Shown: positions 1 through 7,272 of the stretch, in pieces
How the letters are laid out: each line of letters begins with the position of its first letter
Position numbering within the stretch: position 1 is the first letter of the stretch
Source of the DNA: Albimonas sp963977235
GTDB lineage: Bacteria; Pseudomonadota; Alphaproteobacteria; Rhodobacterales; Rhodobacteraceae
Assembly (NCBI RefSeq): GCF_963977235.1
Contig: NZ_CAXBOD010000002.1
Coordinates: forward strand, 124,001-188,000
DNA length: 64,000 nucleotides
Direction of reading: 5' to 3'
Notes under the pieces: generated by a model
Database searches by the model: none
Seen by the model: the letters and a program-made list of their open reading frames with translations, nothing else
Told to the model about the DNA's origin: nothing
Translations under genes and position numbers: made by a program

Positions 1-78
1 CGTCTCCAGGTCCTCGTCCTTCACCCGGATGCGGGCCAGGTGGGCGACGCGGGCGGCGGTGGCCTTGTCGATGGACAT
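1..78 (-). CDS. gatC: Asp-tRNA(Asn)/Glu-tRNA(Gln) amidotransferase subunit C, N-terminal fragment
   Basis: Only the first 26 codons lie in the window; the gene runs off the left edge. The reverse strand reads MSIDKATAARVAHLARIRV followed by an acidic stretch (KDEDLET), which matches the conserved N-terminus of GatC. GatC stabilises the GatA/GatB amidase complex that converts mischarged Glu-tRNA(Gln) and Asp-tRNA(Asn) to the correct amidated forms in the cytoplasm. The ATG is at 76-78. The gatA gene would be expected outside the window to the left. Recognition rests on a short stretch, but the pattern is distinctive. Confidence 0.85.
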   Translation of the reverse strand, partial: MSIDKATAARVAHLARIRVKDEDLET

Positions 79-203
79 GGAACGGGCTCCGTCGGAGGGA
101 AGTCAGGCGGGGATTTCGTGGCCCCGCTCTAGCCCGACGTCGGGTTCCGCGCAACCCGGGCCCGGGACGGCCGCGGGCTCGGGCCGGCGGCCGCGGCGCG
201 CGC

Positions 204-893
204 CTAGGACGGCGCTCTGGGCGCCCGCCGCTCGCCATGGCGCGCGAAGGTGACGATCAGCACGCCCAGCAGGGCGCCGTTCAGCAGGTGCCAGCCCCAG
301 TGCATCCCATAGGGAAACGCCTCGCACACCGGCCCGGTCTGGTTGTCGAGCGTGCGCATGGTCAGCGAGACGACCAGCAGCCCCGCGGCCGTCGCGATCC
401 CCCGCCAGGCGGGATGCGCGCGCAGACCCAGCAGCAGGGCGAAGCCGCACATCGCGAGCAGGGTCGGCACATAGCCGATCGAGCCGTTCAGCCGCCCCAC
501 CACCGGCGTCAGCCACCCCTGGAGCACCGAGGACACGGGAATGAAGGCCGCCGCGATCGCCGCGCCGCCCCACGCCGGCAGGCGCAGATAGCGCACGCCG
601 GTCAGGTAGAGATAGAGCAGGATGAACAGCATGATCGGCACGACGTCGGCGATCACCGACCAGCGGTTCGCCAGCGTGTGAAACAGGAACGAGCCGATGC
701 CGATCGCGGTCAGCACCCCGCACAGCGCGCGCACCGCCCAGTCCTCGTCGCGGCCCTCGCGCCGCGCGACGCTCCAGGCCCAGGCCGCCGCCAGCAGGAA
801 GGCGGCGTTCGACACCGCGTTCAGCGGCTCGGCCCAGAACGAGGGGTCCAGCCGCTCGCAATAGGAGTCGATGGTGGCTGTCCAGTCCGACAT
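204..893 (-). CDS. Ceramidase-like (CREST superfamily) integral membrane hydrolase
   Basis: A 229-residue polytopic membrane protein with about seven hydrophobic segments. It carries the alkaline ceramidase signature: YCER at 11-14, EPLNAVSN at 22-29, S68-x3-H72, D83, and HxxxH at 198-202 in a HWGWHLLNG context. These correspond to the Ser, Asp and three His residues that bind zinc in human ACER3-type enzymes, so hydrolysis of an amide bond in a membrane lipid is likely. Bacterial members are often annotated simply as ceramidase, and the true substrate is not known; an ornithine or other amide lipid is possible. It lies just upstream of gatC on the same strand with about 125 bp between them. 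The start ATG at 891-893 gives a full-length family member. Confidence 0.85.
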   Translation of the reverse strand: MSDWTATIDSYCERLDPSFWAEPLNAVSNAAFLLAAAWAWSVARREGRDEDWAVRALCGVLTAIGIGSFLFHTLANRWSVIADVVPIMLFILLYLYLTGVRYLRLPAWGGAAIAAAFIPVSSVLQGWLTPVVGRLNGSIGYVPTLLAMCGFALLLGLRAHPAWRGIATAAGLLVVSLTMRTLDNQTGPVCEAFPYGMHWGWHLLNGALLGVLIVTFARHGERRAPRAPS

Positions 894-1275
894 CCGCGCT
901 GATCCTTCCCCGACGATCCCGCTTGCCCGCTTGAGGCAAGCGCCTGGCCGCGCTCGCCTTCCGCAGGACGACGGGCCGGCGACGCGCCGGGCGCGAAGCT
1001 GCCGCGGCGCCTTCGCGGAGGATCTTGGCGGGCGCAGGGGGTTTGTCCATGCAAGCCTCCGTGTTTCCGTCGGGACGCGCTTTTGAATGTGTCATATCGG
1101 CCGCGATCGCCCTTGCCGTCTCCTGCCGGGCGGTTTCGCAGGGCGGGGCGGTCTGACCCCAGGGAACCCGCGCCGCGCCCCTTTATTCCTGCGACGGCCT
1201 GCGGCAAGACTCGGCCTCGCGCCGGCCGGGCCCGCCGGGCCGGGCGCCGACGCGACAGGCGAGGAGGAGACGATC
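894..1275. other. Intergenic region between divergent ceramidase-like gene and UPF0173 hydrolase gene
   Basis: No convincing gene is seen in this 382-bp gap. Open frames here are rich in Arg, Pro and Ala and look like high-GC artefacts. A 7-bp perfect hairpin (GCTTGCC/GGCAAGC, 921-941) lies near the left end. The promoters of both flanking genes should be here, but no clear -35/-10 pair can be picked out by eye. A strong Shine-Dalgarno (GAGGAGGA, 1261-1268) lies just before the gene on the right. Confidence 0.5.
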
Positions 1276-1959
1276 ATGAAAATCACCTGGCTGGGGCATT
1301 CCGGCTTCCGCATCGAGATCGCGGACCAGGTCCTGCTGATCGACCCGTGGCTGCACGGCAACCCGATGTTCGACGAGTCCAACGCCGAGGCCGCCACCAA
1401 GGGCGCCACCGCGCTGCTGCTCAGCCACGGCCACTTCGACCACACCAACGACTCGGTCGATGTCGCCAAGAAGACCGGCGCCAAGGTCGTCGGCATCTTC
1501 GAGCTGATGGGACACCTGGCCGAGAAGGAGGGGGTCGAGACCGTCGGCTTCAACCTCGGCGGCACGGTCTCGCTGGGCGAGGTCTCGGTGACGCTGGTCG
1601 GCGCGCGGCATTCCTCCTCGATGGCCGGGCTGGGCTATGCGGGGACCGAGGCGGGCTTCATGATCTCGGGCGAGGGGAAGACGATCTACTTCTCCGGCGA
1701 CACCGACGTGATGGCCGACATGGGCGTCTACCAGGACCTGCACGCGCCCGACATCGGCATCCTGTCCTGCGGCGGCCACTTCACCATGGACATGAAGCGG
1801 GCGGCCTACGCGGCCAAGAAGTTCTTCAAGTTCAAGACCGTGATCCCGTGCCACTACAAGACCTTCCCGCTGCTGGCGCAGGACGCCAAGGAGCTCGCGA
1901 AGGGCCTGCCCGGCGTCGACGTGATCGAGCCCGAGGTGATGAAGGCGATCGAGCTCTGA
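1276..1959 (+). CDS. UPF0173 family metal-dependent hydrolase (metallo-beta-lactamase fold)
   Basis: A 227-residue cytoplasmic protein beginning MKITWLGHSGFRIE, with the metallo-beta-lactamase metal motif HGHFDH at residues 51-56, a further Asp in SGDTD, and a late His in PCHYKTFP. Members of UPF0173 bind two divalent metals and are predicted hydrolases; the physiological substrate is unknown. The start at 1276 is chosen because GAGGAGGA lies 7 nt upstream and because the sequence before it is not family-like. The gene is monocistronic: it is divergent from the ceramidase-like gene and followed by a strong terminator. Proximity to gatC is a common arrangement in Rhodobacterales. Confidence 0.9.
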   Translation: MKITWLGHSGFRIEIADQVLLIDPWLHGNPMFDESNAEAATKGATALLLSHGHFDHTNDSVDVAKKTGAKVVGIFELMGHLAEKEGVETVGFNLGGTVSLGEVSVTLVGARHSSSMAGLGYAGTEAGFMISGEGKTIYFSGDTDVMADMGVYQDLHAPDIGILSCGGHFTMDMKRAAYAAKKFFKFKTVIPCHYKTFPLLAQDAKELAKGLPGVDVIEPEVMKAIEL

Positions 1960-1997
1960 TCGCGCACCCGGCCCGACAGGGGCCGGAGGGACTGACG

Positions 1998-2029
1998 AAG
2001 GGCCGCGCGGATCCTTCCGCGCGGCCCTT
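1998..2029 (+). terminator. Intrinsic terminator after the UPF0173 gene
   Basis: A perfect 14-bp stem (1998-2011 with 2016-2029) closed by a TCCT tetraloop, starting 38 nt after the stop codon. The 3' flank CCGTCTTCCC is only weakly T-rich, but the stem ends in AA/TT and is otherwise all GC. It separates the hydrolase gene from the guanidine-controlled unit. Confidence 0.75.
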
Positions 2030-2112
2030 CCGTCTTCCCGGCCCCCGGCCCCCGCCCGGGGACGGGCAGGGCGGCGAACGGTCGCCAGGCGCGGATTTCC
2101 TGGCCGGCGGCG

Positions 2113-2141
2113 TTGACCCGCACGCGCCTCGGTCCCAGATC
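2113..2141 (+). promoter_or_regulatory. Candidate promoter of the guanidine riboswitch-gdx unit
   Basis: TTGACC at 2113-2118 matches the -35 consensus at five of six positions. A 17-nt spacer leads to CAGATC at 2136-2141, which is a poor -10. A start site near 2148 would put the riboswitch at the very 5' end of the transcript. This rests on spacing and the -35 match only. Confidence 0.35.
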
Positions 2142-2148
2142 GGGCGTG

Positions 2149-2191
2149 GCGGACGACCGCTTGCCATCCCGTTTCCCGAGGGGACGACCCC
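2149..2191 (+). promoter_or_regulatory. Guanidine-II (mini-ykkC) riboswitch
   Basis: Two small hairpins, each capped by the same ACGA tetraloop, lie just upstream of a guanidinium-exporter gene. Hairpin 1 is GCGG-ACGA-CCGC at 2149-2160. Hairpin 2 is GGGG-ACGA-CCCC at 2180-2191. A 19-nt linker separates them. Paired stems with ACGR loops are the defining feature of the mini-ykkC/guanidine-II class, in which the loops kiss and each binds a guanidinium ion. The G-rich ribosome-binding stretch (GGGTGGGAG, 2194-2202) follows hairpin 2 directly, so control of translation is the likely mode: ligand binding would free the Shine-Dalgarno and switch on the exporter. Confidence 0.88.
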
Positions 2192-2208
2192 GCGGGTGGG
2201 AGCGTGTC

Positions 2209-2529
2209 ATGGCCTGGGTCCTACTCTTCGCCGCCGGTCTTCTCGAAATCGTCTGGGCGGTCGCCCTGAAACAGTCGCACGGGTTCTCGCGGCTCGCGCC
2301 CACGCTGATCGCGGGGGCGGCGCTGCTGGGCAGCCTGGCGCTGCTGGCCCAGGCGATGCGCGTGCTGCCGCTCAGCGTCGCCTACCCGGTGTGGACGGGG
2401 ATCGGCGCCCTGGGCGCGGTGCTTGCCGGCGTCGCGCTGGCGGGCGAGGCGCCGAGCCTGTCGCGCGTCCTCGCCGCCGCGCTGATCCTCGCGGGCGTGG
2501 TGTTGATGAAGACCTCGTCGAGCGGCTGA
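2209..2529 (+). CDS. gdx: Guanidinium exporter of the small multidrug resistance family (Gdx/SugE)
   Basis: A 106-residue, four-helix inner-membrane protein of the SMR family, usual length. It starts MAWVLLFAAGLLEIVWAVAL, with the essential membrane Glu at position 13, and carries the Gdx/SugE signature AYPVWTGIGALG in helix 3. SugE subtype proteins export guanidinium in exchange for protons as antiparallel homodimers, unlike the EmrE drug-export subtype. The guanidine-II riboswitch directly upstream supports this assignment independently. The start at 2209 is set by the GGGTGGGAG stretch 6 nt before it and by the family N-terminus. Next comes tadA in convergent orientation. Confidence 0.93.
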   Translation: MAWVLLFAAGLLEIVWAVALKQSHGFSRLAPTLIAGAALLGSLALLAQAMRVLPLSVAYPVWTGIGALGAVLAGVALAGEAPSLSRVLAAALILAGVVLMKTSSSG

Positions 2530-2580
2530 CCCGGCGGGCCCCCGCGCTCCGCGCCGCTCAATCCCTGCGCTCCGCGCCGC

Positions 2581-3051
2581 TCAGTCCCTGCGCCGGGCGG
2601 CGAAGAAGGCGCGCAACAGCTCGGCGCAGTCGGCCTCGGCGAGGCCGCCGTAGACCTCGGGGCGGTGGTGGGCCTGGGGGTGGTCGAAGACCCTCGCGCC
2701 ATGTTCGACGCCGCCTGACTTGGGGTCGGAGGCGCCGAAATAGACCCGCTCGATCCGGGCGCCGGCGATGGCCGCGGCGCACATCGCGCAGGGCTCGAGC
2801 GTCACCCACAGCTCATGGCCGGGCAGCCGCTCTGAGCCGAGCGCGGCGCAGGCCTCGCGGATCGCCAGGATCTCGGCATGGGCGGTGGGGTCGTGACGCT
2901 CGCGCACCCGGTTGCCGGCGGCGGCGCGGATCTCGCCGGTGGCGCGGTCGACCAACACGGCGCCGACCGGCGTCTCGCCCCGCGCGGCGGCTGCGCGGGC
3001 CTCGTCGAGCGCCTGGCCCATGCGCGAGGCGAACGGGAAGGCGCGGCTCAT
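2581..3051 (-). CDS. tadA: tRNA-specific adenosine deaminase
   Basis: A 156-residue zinc deaminase that converts A34 to inosine in the anticodon of tRNA-Arg(ACG), allowing one tRNA to read several Arg codons. The catalytic motif HAE (58-60) and the zinc motif PCAMC (87-91) are intact, and the length is typical for bacterial TadA. The start at 3051 gives MSRAFPFASRMGQALDEA; it overlaps the stop of the upstream GNAT gene by 4 nt (ATGA), so the two are probably translationally coupled. Reading further upstream in the same frame gives only Arg/Pro-rich sequence, which is antisense of the GNAT gene. Confidence 0.95.
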   Translation of the reverse strand: MSRAFPFASRMGQALDEARAAAARGETPVGAVLVDRATGEIRAAAGNRVRERHDPTAHAEILAIREACAALGSERLPGHELWVTLEPCAMCAAAIAGARIERVYFGASDPKSGGVEHGARVFDHPQAHHRPEVYGGLAEADCAELLRAFFAARRRD

Positions 3052-3551
3052 GGCGCGGACCCGGCGTCGACGGGCCGGGCGAAGCGGCGCAGGCCCTGCA
3101 GGGTCGAGGCGCGTTCGACAAAGCCCAGCCGGCGCAGGACGGCGACGGCGGGGGCGTTGCCCTCGCGCACCACGGCCTGCACCTCGACGCAGATGGCGCG
3201 GGCCTCGCAGAGGGCGGCGGCCATCGCCTCGGTCGCGAGGCCCGCCCCCCAGCGCTCGGGCGCGAAGGCGAACGAGGCTTCTATCGCGGCCGCGCCTTCC
3301 ATCACGCAGAACTGCAGCCCGGCGATGCCCGCGGCGCCCTGGCGGTCGCGCCACAGCCGCAGGCCGAAGCCGTGGGCGGTCCAGTGGGCGGCGAAGGCGC
3401 GGGCGCGGTCGGCGGCCTGGGCGCGGCTCCACGGGTCGTCGTCGCCGATCCAGCGGCCGACCTCGGCGCGCCCGAACAGGGCCGCCGCGAAGGCCGCGTC
3501 GCGGGGGCGCACGGGCCGCCCCTCCAGCCGCTGGGTGCGCAGGATGCTCAT
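3048..3551 (-). CDS. GNAT-family N-acetyltransferase (RimJ/RimL-like)
   Basis: A 167-residue acetyltransferase. The N-terminus MSILRTQRLEGRPVRPRDA resembles RimJ/RimL-type GNAT proteins, and the acetyl-CoA motif A region ERWGAGLATEAMAAAL lies at about 108-123, followed by NAPAVAVLRRLGF, the usual motif B. The substrate is unknown; related proteins acetylate ribosomal proteins, amino acids or other amines. It is the first gene of a two-gene operon with tadA (4-nt overlap). The start is the ATG at 3549-3551. Confidence 0.85.
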   Translation of the reverse strand: MSILRTQRLEGRPVRPRDAAFAAALFGRAEVGRWIGDDDPWSRAQAADRARAFAAHWTAHGFGLRLWRDRQGAAGIAGLQFCVMEGAAAIEASFAFAPERWGAGLATEAMAAALCEARAICVEVQAVVREGNAPAVAVLRRLGFVERASTLQGLRRFARPVDAGSAP

Positions 3552-3740
3552 GCCCGCGTTATGGCAAGCGCAGTCGCCCGCGGCCAGCGGCTTGCGCAGG
3601 GCCGGCAGGGGCGCGCGAGGGCGGGTTCGCGCCGGGAAATGCAGTCCGAAGCGAGGCGCGAGGCAGGTTCCTTGCGCCTTCCGCGCTCCAGGCGCGCGGA
3701 ACCGCTTCCGTCCGGGCCTGCACGCTGCGATAAGCCGCCG

Positions 3741-5345
3741 ATGACAAGCGATTCCGACAGCGACTCCGGGCGCCCGCGCCGCGGCGGCCCGACCCGTCCT
3801 TCCTCCAGGGGAAAGGACCTCGGCAAACCCGTGGGCAAGGGCGGCGCCGCGAAGGCCCGCGGGGGCGCCACGGCGCCCGACACGCCCACCGGTCCGCGGA
3901 CCGAGCGGCTGGCCCGCCGCCTCGCGCGCGCCGGCGTCGCCTCGCGCCGCATGGCCGAGGAGATCATCCTCGCCGGCCGGGTGCGCGTGAACGGCAAGCC
4001 CGTGGACACGCCCGCGCTGAACGTCGATCCCTCGGATCTGGTCGAGCTCGACGGCGCCCCGATCGCGGACGCCGAGCCGCCGCGGATGTGGCGCTACTAC
4101 AAGCCCATCGGCCTGGTGACCTCGGAGTCCGACGAGAAGGGCCGCCCGACGGTGTTCCAGCGCCTGCCGGCCGAGCTTCCGCGGGTGCTCTCGGTGGGGC
4201 GGCTGGACCTGAACTCCGAAGGGTTGCTGCTGCTGACCAACGACGGCGATCTGAAGCGGCGGCTGGAGCTGCCCTCGACCGGGTGGCTGCGCAAGTACCG
4301 GGTGCGGGTGCACGGCGCGCCCGACGACAAGGCGCTCGAGCCGCTGCGCCGGGGCGTGGAGGTGGAGGGCGAACGCTTTCAGCCGATGACCGTGAGCGTG
4401 GATCGGCAGCAGGGCGCCAACGCCTGGCTGACCGTGAGCCTGCGCGAGGGCCGCAACCGCGAGGTGCGCCGGGCGCTGTCCTCGGTGGGGTTTGACGTCT
4501 CGCGCCTGATCCGGGTCAGCTACGGCCCGTTCCTGCTGGGCGACCTCGAGCCGGGGCAGGTCGAGGAGATCCGTCCCAAGGTCCTGCGCGACCAGCTGGG
4601 CCTGCCCGCCGCCGAGGTCGAGCGTCCCGCCCCGCGCGCCGCCAAGCCCGCCGACGACGGCGCCGGCCCCGCCAAGGCGGCCAGGGGCGCCGCAGGCGCA
4701 GGCCCCGCTCGAGGGCCGAAGGGCGCCGGCGCCGCCGCGCGCGGAGCCAAGCCCGCGCCGCGCCGCGCCGAGGCGTCGGCCGGGCGCAAGCCCGTCGGCC
4801 CCAAGCTCGCCTCGTCCTCCTCCGACAGCCCCGGAGGGCGCAAGTTCGCCTCCCGCAGCGCCGAGGCGCCGGGCGGCCGCAGCTTTGCGTCCCGCGCGAC
4901 CGAGGGCACGCCGGGCCGCAAGCCCGCGCCGCGCGACTCCGCCGCCCCGGGCGGACGCGGGTCGCGCAGCGAGACGCCCAGAGGCGACGGCCCGAGAAGC
5001 GACGGACCCAGAAGCGGCGCCGGAGGCGGCGGGCCCAGGAGCGGGCCCAGAGGCGAGGGGCCCGGAAGCGGAGCCAGAGGCGAGGGGCCCGGAAGCGGAG
5101 CCAGAGGTCAGGGGCCCGGAAGCGGGGCCAGAGGTCAGGGGCCCGGAAGCGGGGCCAGAAATCAGGGGCCCGGAAGCGGGGCCAGAAATCAGGGGCCCGC
5201 AAGCGGGCCCAGGGGGAGCGCGTCGAGAAGCGGCCCCAAGGGGGATGGACCCGGAAGCGGGCCCAGAGGCGACGGGCCCTCCGGGGGCCGCGGGCCTCGG
5301 GGGGGCGCGCCCGCTGGACGAGGGCCGAAGCCCCGGCGCGGCTGA
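3741..5345 (+). CDS. rluB: rRNA pseudouridine synthase of the RsuA/RluB family with long repetitive C-terminal tail
   Basis: A 534-residue protein. After a basic disordered leader (1-50) there is an S4 RNA-binding domain (about 53-100, RTERLARRLARAGVASRR), then the synthase domain with the catalytic Asp at 156 in GRLDLNSEGLLLLTNDG, and GRNREVRR further on. It should isomerise a uridine in 23S rRNA (RluB-type, near position 2605) on the ribosome precursor. From about residue 294 to the end there is no enzyme domain but a Pro/Ala/Lys region followed by perfect and near-perfect 9-residue repeats (GPGSGARGQ type). Similar low-complexity tails occur in other alphaproteobacterial RluB proteins; length varies. 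The start is the ATG at 3741, because the open frame upstream is not family-like. RluB and RluE/F cannot be told apart with certainty by eye. Confidence 0.88.
   Translation: MTSDSDSDSGRPRRGGPTRPSSRGKDLGKPVGKGGAAKARGGATAPDTPTGPRTERLARRLARAGVASRRMAEEIILAGRVRVNGKPVDTPALNVDPSDLVELDGAPIADAEPPRMWRYYKPIGLVTSESDEKGRPTVFQRLPAELPRVLSVGRLDLNSEGLLLLTNDGDLKRRLELPSTGWLRKYRVRVHGAPDDKALEPLRRGVEVEGERFQPMTVSVDRQQGANAWLTVSLREGRNREVRRALSSVGFDVSRLIRVSYGPFLLGDLEPGQVEEIRPKVLRDQLGLPAAEVERPAPRAAKPADDGAGPAKAARGAAGAGPARGPKGAGAAARGAKPAPRRAEASAGRKPVGPKLASSSSDSPGGRKFASRSAEAPGGRSFASRATEGTPGRKPAPRDSAAPGGRGSRSETPRGDGPRSDGPRSGAGGGGPRSGPRGEGPGSGARGEGPGSGARGQGPGSGARGQGPGSGARNQGPGSGARNQGPASGPRGSASRSGPKGDGPGSGPRGDGPSGGRGPRGGAPAGRGPKPRRG
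5031..5279 (+). repeat. 27-bp tandem repeat array in the 3' end of the pseudouridine synthase gene
   Basis: About nine in-frame copies of a 27-bp unit encoding GPGSGARGQ-like 9-mers. Copies 2-6 are nearly identical: the last two residues change in pairs (GE, GE, GQ, GQ, NQ, NQ), which suggests recent expansion by duplication of adjacent units. Outer copies have diverged (GPRSGPRGE, GPASGPRGS, GPGSGPRGD). The array keeps the reading frame open. Confidence 0.9.
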
Positions 5346-5397
5346 GACCCCCGGCGCCCGGATCGCGAGCCGGGCGCCGGGCGAGACCGCCGCGCCC

Positions 5398-5442
5398 GCG
5401 CCCGGCACGCCTCCCGCCCGCCCACCCCGGCGCGCCGGGCGC
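5398..5442. repeat. Palindromic intergenic element, copy A (hairpin with G-quadruplex-type loop)
   Basis: A 14-bp stem with a single mismatch (5398-5411 with 5429-5442) encloses a 17-nt C-rich loop at 5412-5428. Read on the minus strand the loop is GGGGTGGGCGGGCGGGA: four G-runs with 1-nt spacers, a textbook G-quadruplex motif. A second element with the same loop length and only one loop difference lies at 24943-25005. It sits 52 nt after the pseudouridine synthase stop, between convergent genes. Confidence 0.7.
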
Positions 5443-5592
5443 GGCCGCTCTGCGCGAGGGGCGTCTGACGCATTCCAGAACCGCGAGGGGCGACGCGTCG
5501 GGCGCATCGTCGGGGCGCGACCGGCAGCGCCCGCGGCGACCCTGCGCCGCGCGAGCGCAGGCGCCGGGTCGCGCCGGCGCGCCGGCGAGGCC

Positions 5593-6222
5593 TCAGGCGC
5601 GGGCGGAAGGGTGCAGCTGCGGGCGGAACCCGGCCGCCAGCGCCGCCAGGATGGCGGGCGGGGTCAGGACCTCGACCTCGCCGTCGGGCAGGGGGCGGGG
5701 CGGGGCGTAGCCCTCCCACCCCCAGGGCAGCGCCGCTTCGCCCAGCTTCAGCGCCGGCGCGCCCTCGAGCCTCAGCATCGCGCCCTCAGGCAGGGCTGCG
5801 GCCGGGCCGCGGGCGCGGGGGCCGAGTCGCTGGGCGTGCAGGACAAGGTCCATCGCCGGCGCCCTGGGGCGCTCGGGCAGATCGTGGGCGCGGGCCCAGG
5901 CCTCGGCGAAGGCCAGCGCGTCCGCTCGGCGACACTCGAAACAGGGACGGTGACCGGCGGCGAGCGCGGTGGCCTCGTCGAGAAAGAACAGCTCGGTGTA
6001 GCCCGCCCCCATCACCTGCCGCCTGCGCCCCTTGAAGCTCAGCACGCAGCAGATCCACTGGCGCGAGACCCAGCGACGGCGCCCCAGCCGCGGTCCCTCG
6101 CCGGTCTGCGGGTCAGCGGGCAGGTGAAACCGTCCCCCGCGGTTGCCCATCATCCCGCCCCGGGCCGCGACGGCATGGATGGCCCCGGACGGATCGACGC
6201 GGTTCTCGCGCGGTCTCGACAT
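5593..6222 (-). CDS. Conserved protein of unknown function with a CxxC motif
   Basis: A 209-residue protein not assigned to a function. Visible features are an N-terminal part with GRRRWVSRQWICCVLSFKGR, then ELFFLDEATALAAGHRPCFE followed by CRRADALAF. The PCFECRR segment resembles the cysteine motif at the end of the Ada metal-binding domain, though no methyltransferase domain is present. The composition is that of a soluble cytoplasmic protein. It is divergent from the amidase gene (84 bp between the starts) and convergent with the pseudouridine synthase gene. The start at 6222 is the first ATG; a later one could be used. I am confident that it is a real gene because its codon usage and motif pattern differ from the surrounding artefact frames. 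Confidence 0.7.
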   Translation of the reverse strand: MSRPRENRVDPSGAIHAVAARGGMMGNRGGRFHLPADPQTGEGPRLGRRRWVSRQWICCVLSFKGRRRQVMGAGYTELFFLDEATALAAGHRPCFECRRADALAFAEAWARAHDLPERPRAPAMDLVLHAQRLGPRARGPAAALPEGAMLRLEGAPALKLGEAALPWGWEGYAPPRPLPDGEVEVLTPPAILAALAAGFRPQLHPSARA

Positions 6223-6306
6223 CTGCTCGCCCCGATGCTGTCATCCCCGCCAGGGGGAACCGGAGCGTAGAATGCCCAGCCGACGCGTCCACGAAAAGGC
6301 CGCCCC

Positions 6307-7215
6307 GTGACCGAGCGTGATCGACCACGGGACGAGGACAGCGGGGCCGCCGCCCCGCGCCCGCCGATGCGCCGCGCCCCGGCGCCGCCCGAGATCGTCG
6401 AGATCGCCTCGCCCAACCATGGCCCGCGCCGCGGGGTGGCGGCGCCGAACATGATCCTGATCCACTACACCAACATGAGTTCGGCGGCCCTCGCGCTCGC
6501 GCGCCTGTGCAACCCCGCCGCGGAGGTCTCGGCCCACTACCTGATCGACGAGACCGGCGGGACCTTCCGCATGGTCTCGGAGATGCGGCGCGCCTGGCAT
6601 GCGGGCGTGGCGGCCTGGGGGCCGGTCGAGGACGTGAACTCCCACTCGATCGGCATCGAACTGGCCAATCCCGGACCCGAGGCCGGCCTGCCGCCGTTCC
6701 CCGAGGCCCAGCTCGACGCGCTGGAGCGGCTGCTGTTCGCCGTGCGCCTGCGCTGGGCGATCCCGCCGGCGCGGGTGCTGGGCCATTCGGACGTCGCGGT
6801 GGGCCGCAAGATCGACCCGGGCGAGAAGTTTCCATGGCAGCGGCTCGCCCGCGCCGGCCATGCCATCTGGTCGCAGGCCGAGGCGCCCGATCCCGCGCCC
6901 TTCCTGCCCCCCGAGACGCTGCTCGGCGTCCACGCCCTGAAGCTCGGCTACCGCTGGCAGGAGACCGAGGCCGGGTTCGCCGACCTCGTCCGCGCCCTGC
7001 AGATGCGCTTTGCGCCCGACGAGACCGGGGCCCCGGCCAGTCACCGCCTCGCGGCGCGCGTCGCCGAGATGGCCGGGCGCTTCCCCGTCGCCGACGGCGA
7101 GCGACGCTCGAGCTACGCGCCGCCAGGGCCTTCGGGCCGGGTCCACGTCTCCGCGCCCCGCCCGGGGGAGGAGGATGGCGGCTTCGACCCGGATTTCGAC
7201 CTCGACACCGAGTAG
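6307..7215 (+). CDS. N-acetylmuramoyl-L-alanine amidase (Amidase_2, AmiD-like)
   Basis: A 302-residue zinc amidase that cleaves the bond between N-acetylmuramic acid and L-Ala in peptidoglycan or anhydro-muropeptides. Zinc ligands can be read as H53 (LIHYTNM), H160 (LGHSDVAVGRKIDPG) and D170; E118 in SIGIELANPG is the usual catalytic-side residue. Residues from about 195 to 245 (LLGVHALKLGYRWQ to LVRALQMRFAP) look like a peptidoglycan-binding repeat. There is no obvious signal peptide from the GTG start at 6307; the first 28 residues are charged and disordered. An internal start is possible, and a cytoplasmic recycling role (AmpD-like) cannot be excluded. The rnpB and dcw region follows. Confidence 0.88.
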   Translation: MTERDRPRDEDSGAAAPRPPMRRAPAPPEIVEIASPNHGPRRGVAAPNMILIHYTNMSSAALALARLCNPAAEVSAHYLIDETGGTFRMVSEMRRAWHAGVAAWGPVEDVNSHSIGIELANPGPEAGLPPFPEAQLDALERLLFAVRLRWAIPPARVLGHSDVAVGRKIDPGEKFPWQRLARAGHAIWSQAEAPDPAPFLPPETLLGVHALKLGYRWQETEAGFADLVRALQMRFAPDETGAPASHRLAARVAEMAGRFPVADGERRSSYAPPGPSGRVHVSAPRPGEEDGGFDPDFDLDTE

Positions 7216-7272
7216 GGGACGCCTGCGCGCCCCTGGCTTGCATGGGCGACGCGGCGGCGCCATAAGCGCCCC

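Noticed and set aside
1083..3740. Very long plus-strand open frame running from before the UPF0173 gene into the pseudouridine synthase gene
   Set aside because: The translation upstream of 3741 is Arg/Gly/Pro-rich and has no domain. It overlaps well-supported genes on both strands, so it is an effect of high GC content.
3552..5507. Minus-strand open frame antisense to the pseudouridine synthase gene, with SGPASGPL-type repeats
   Set aside because: It is the complement of the 27-bp repeat array and of a recognised enzyme; only the GNAT part at 3048-3551 is supported.
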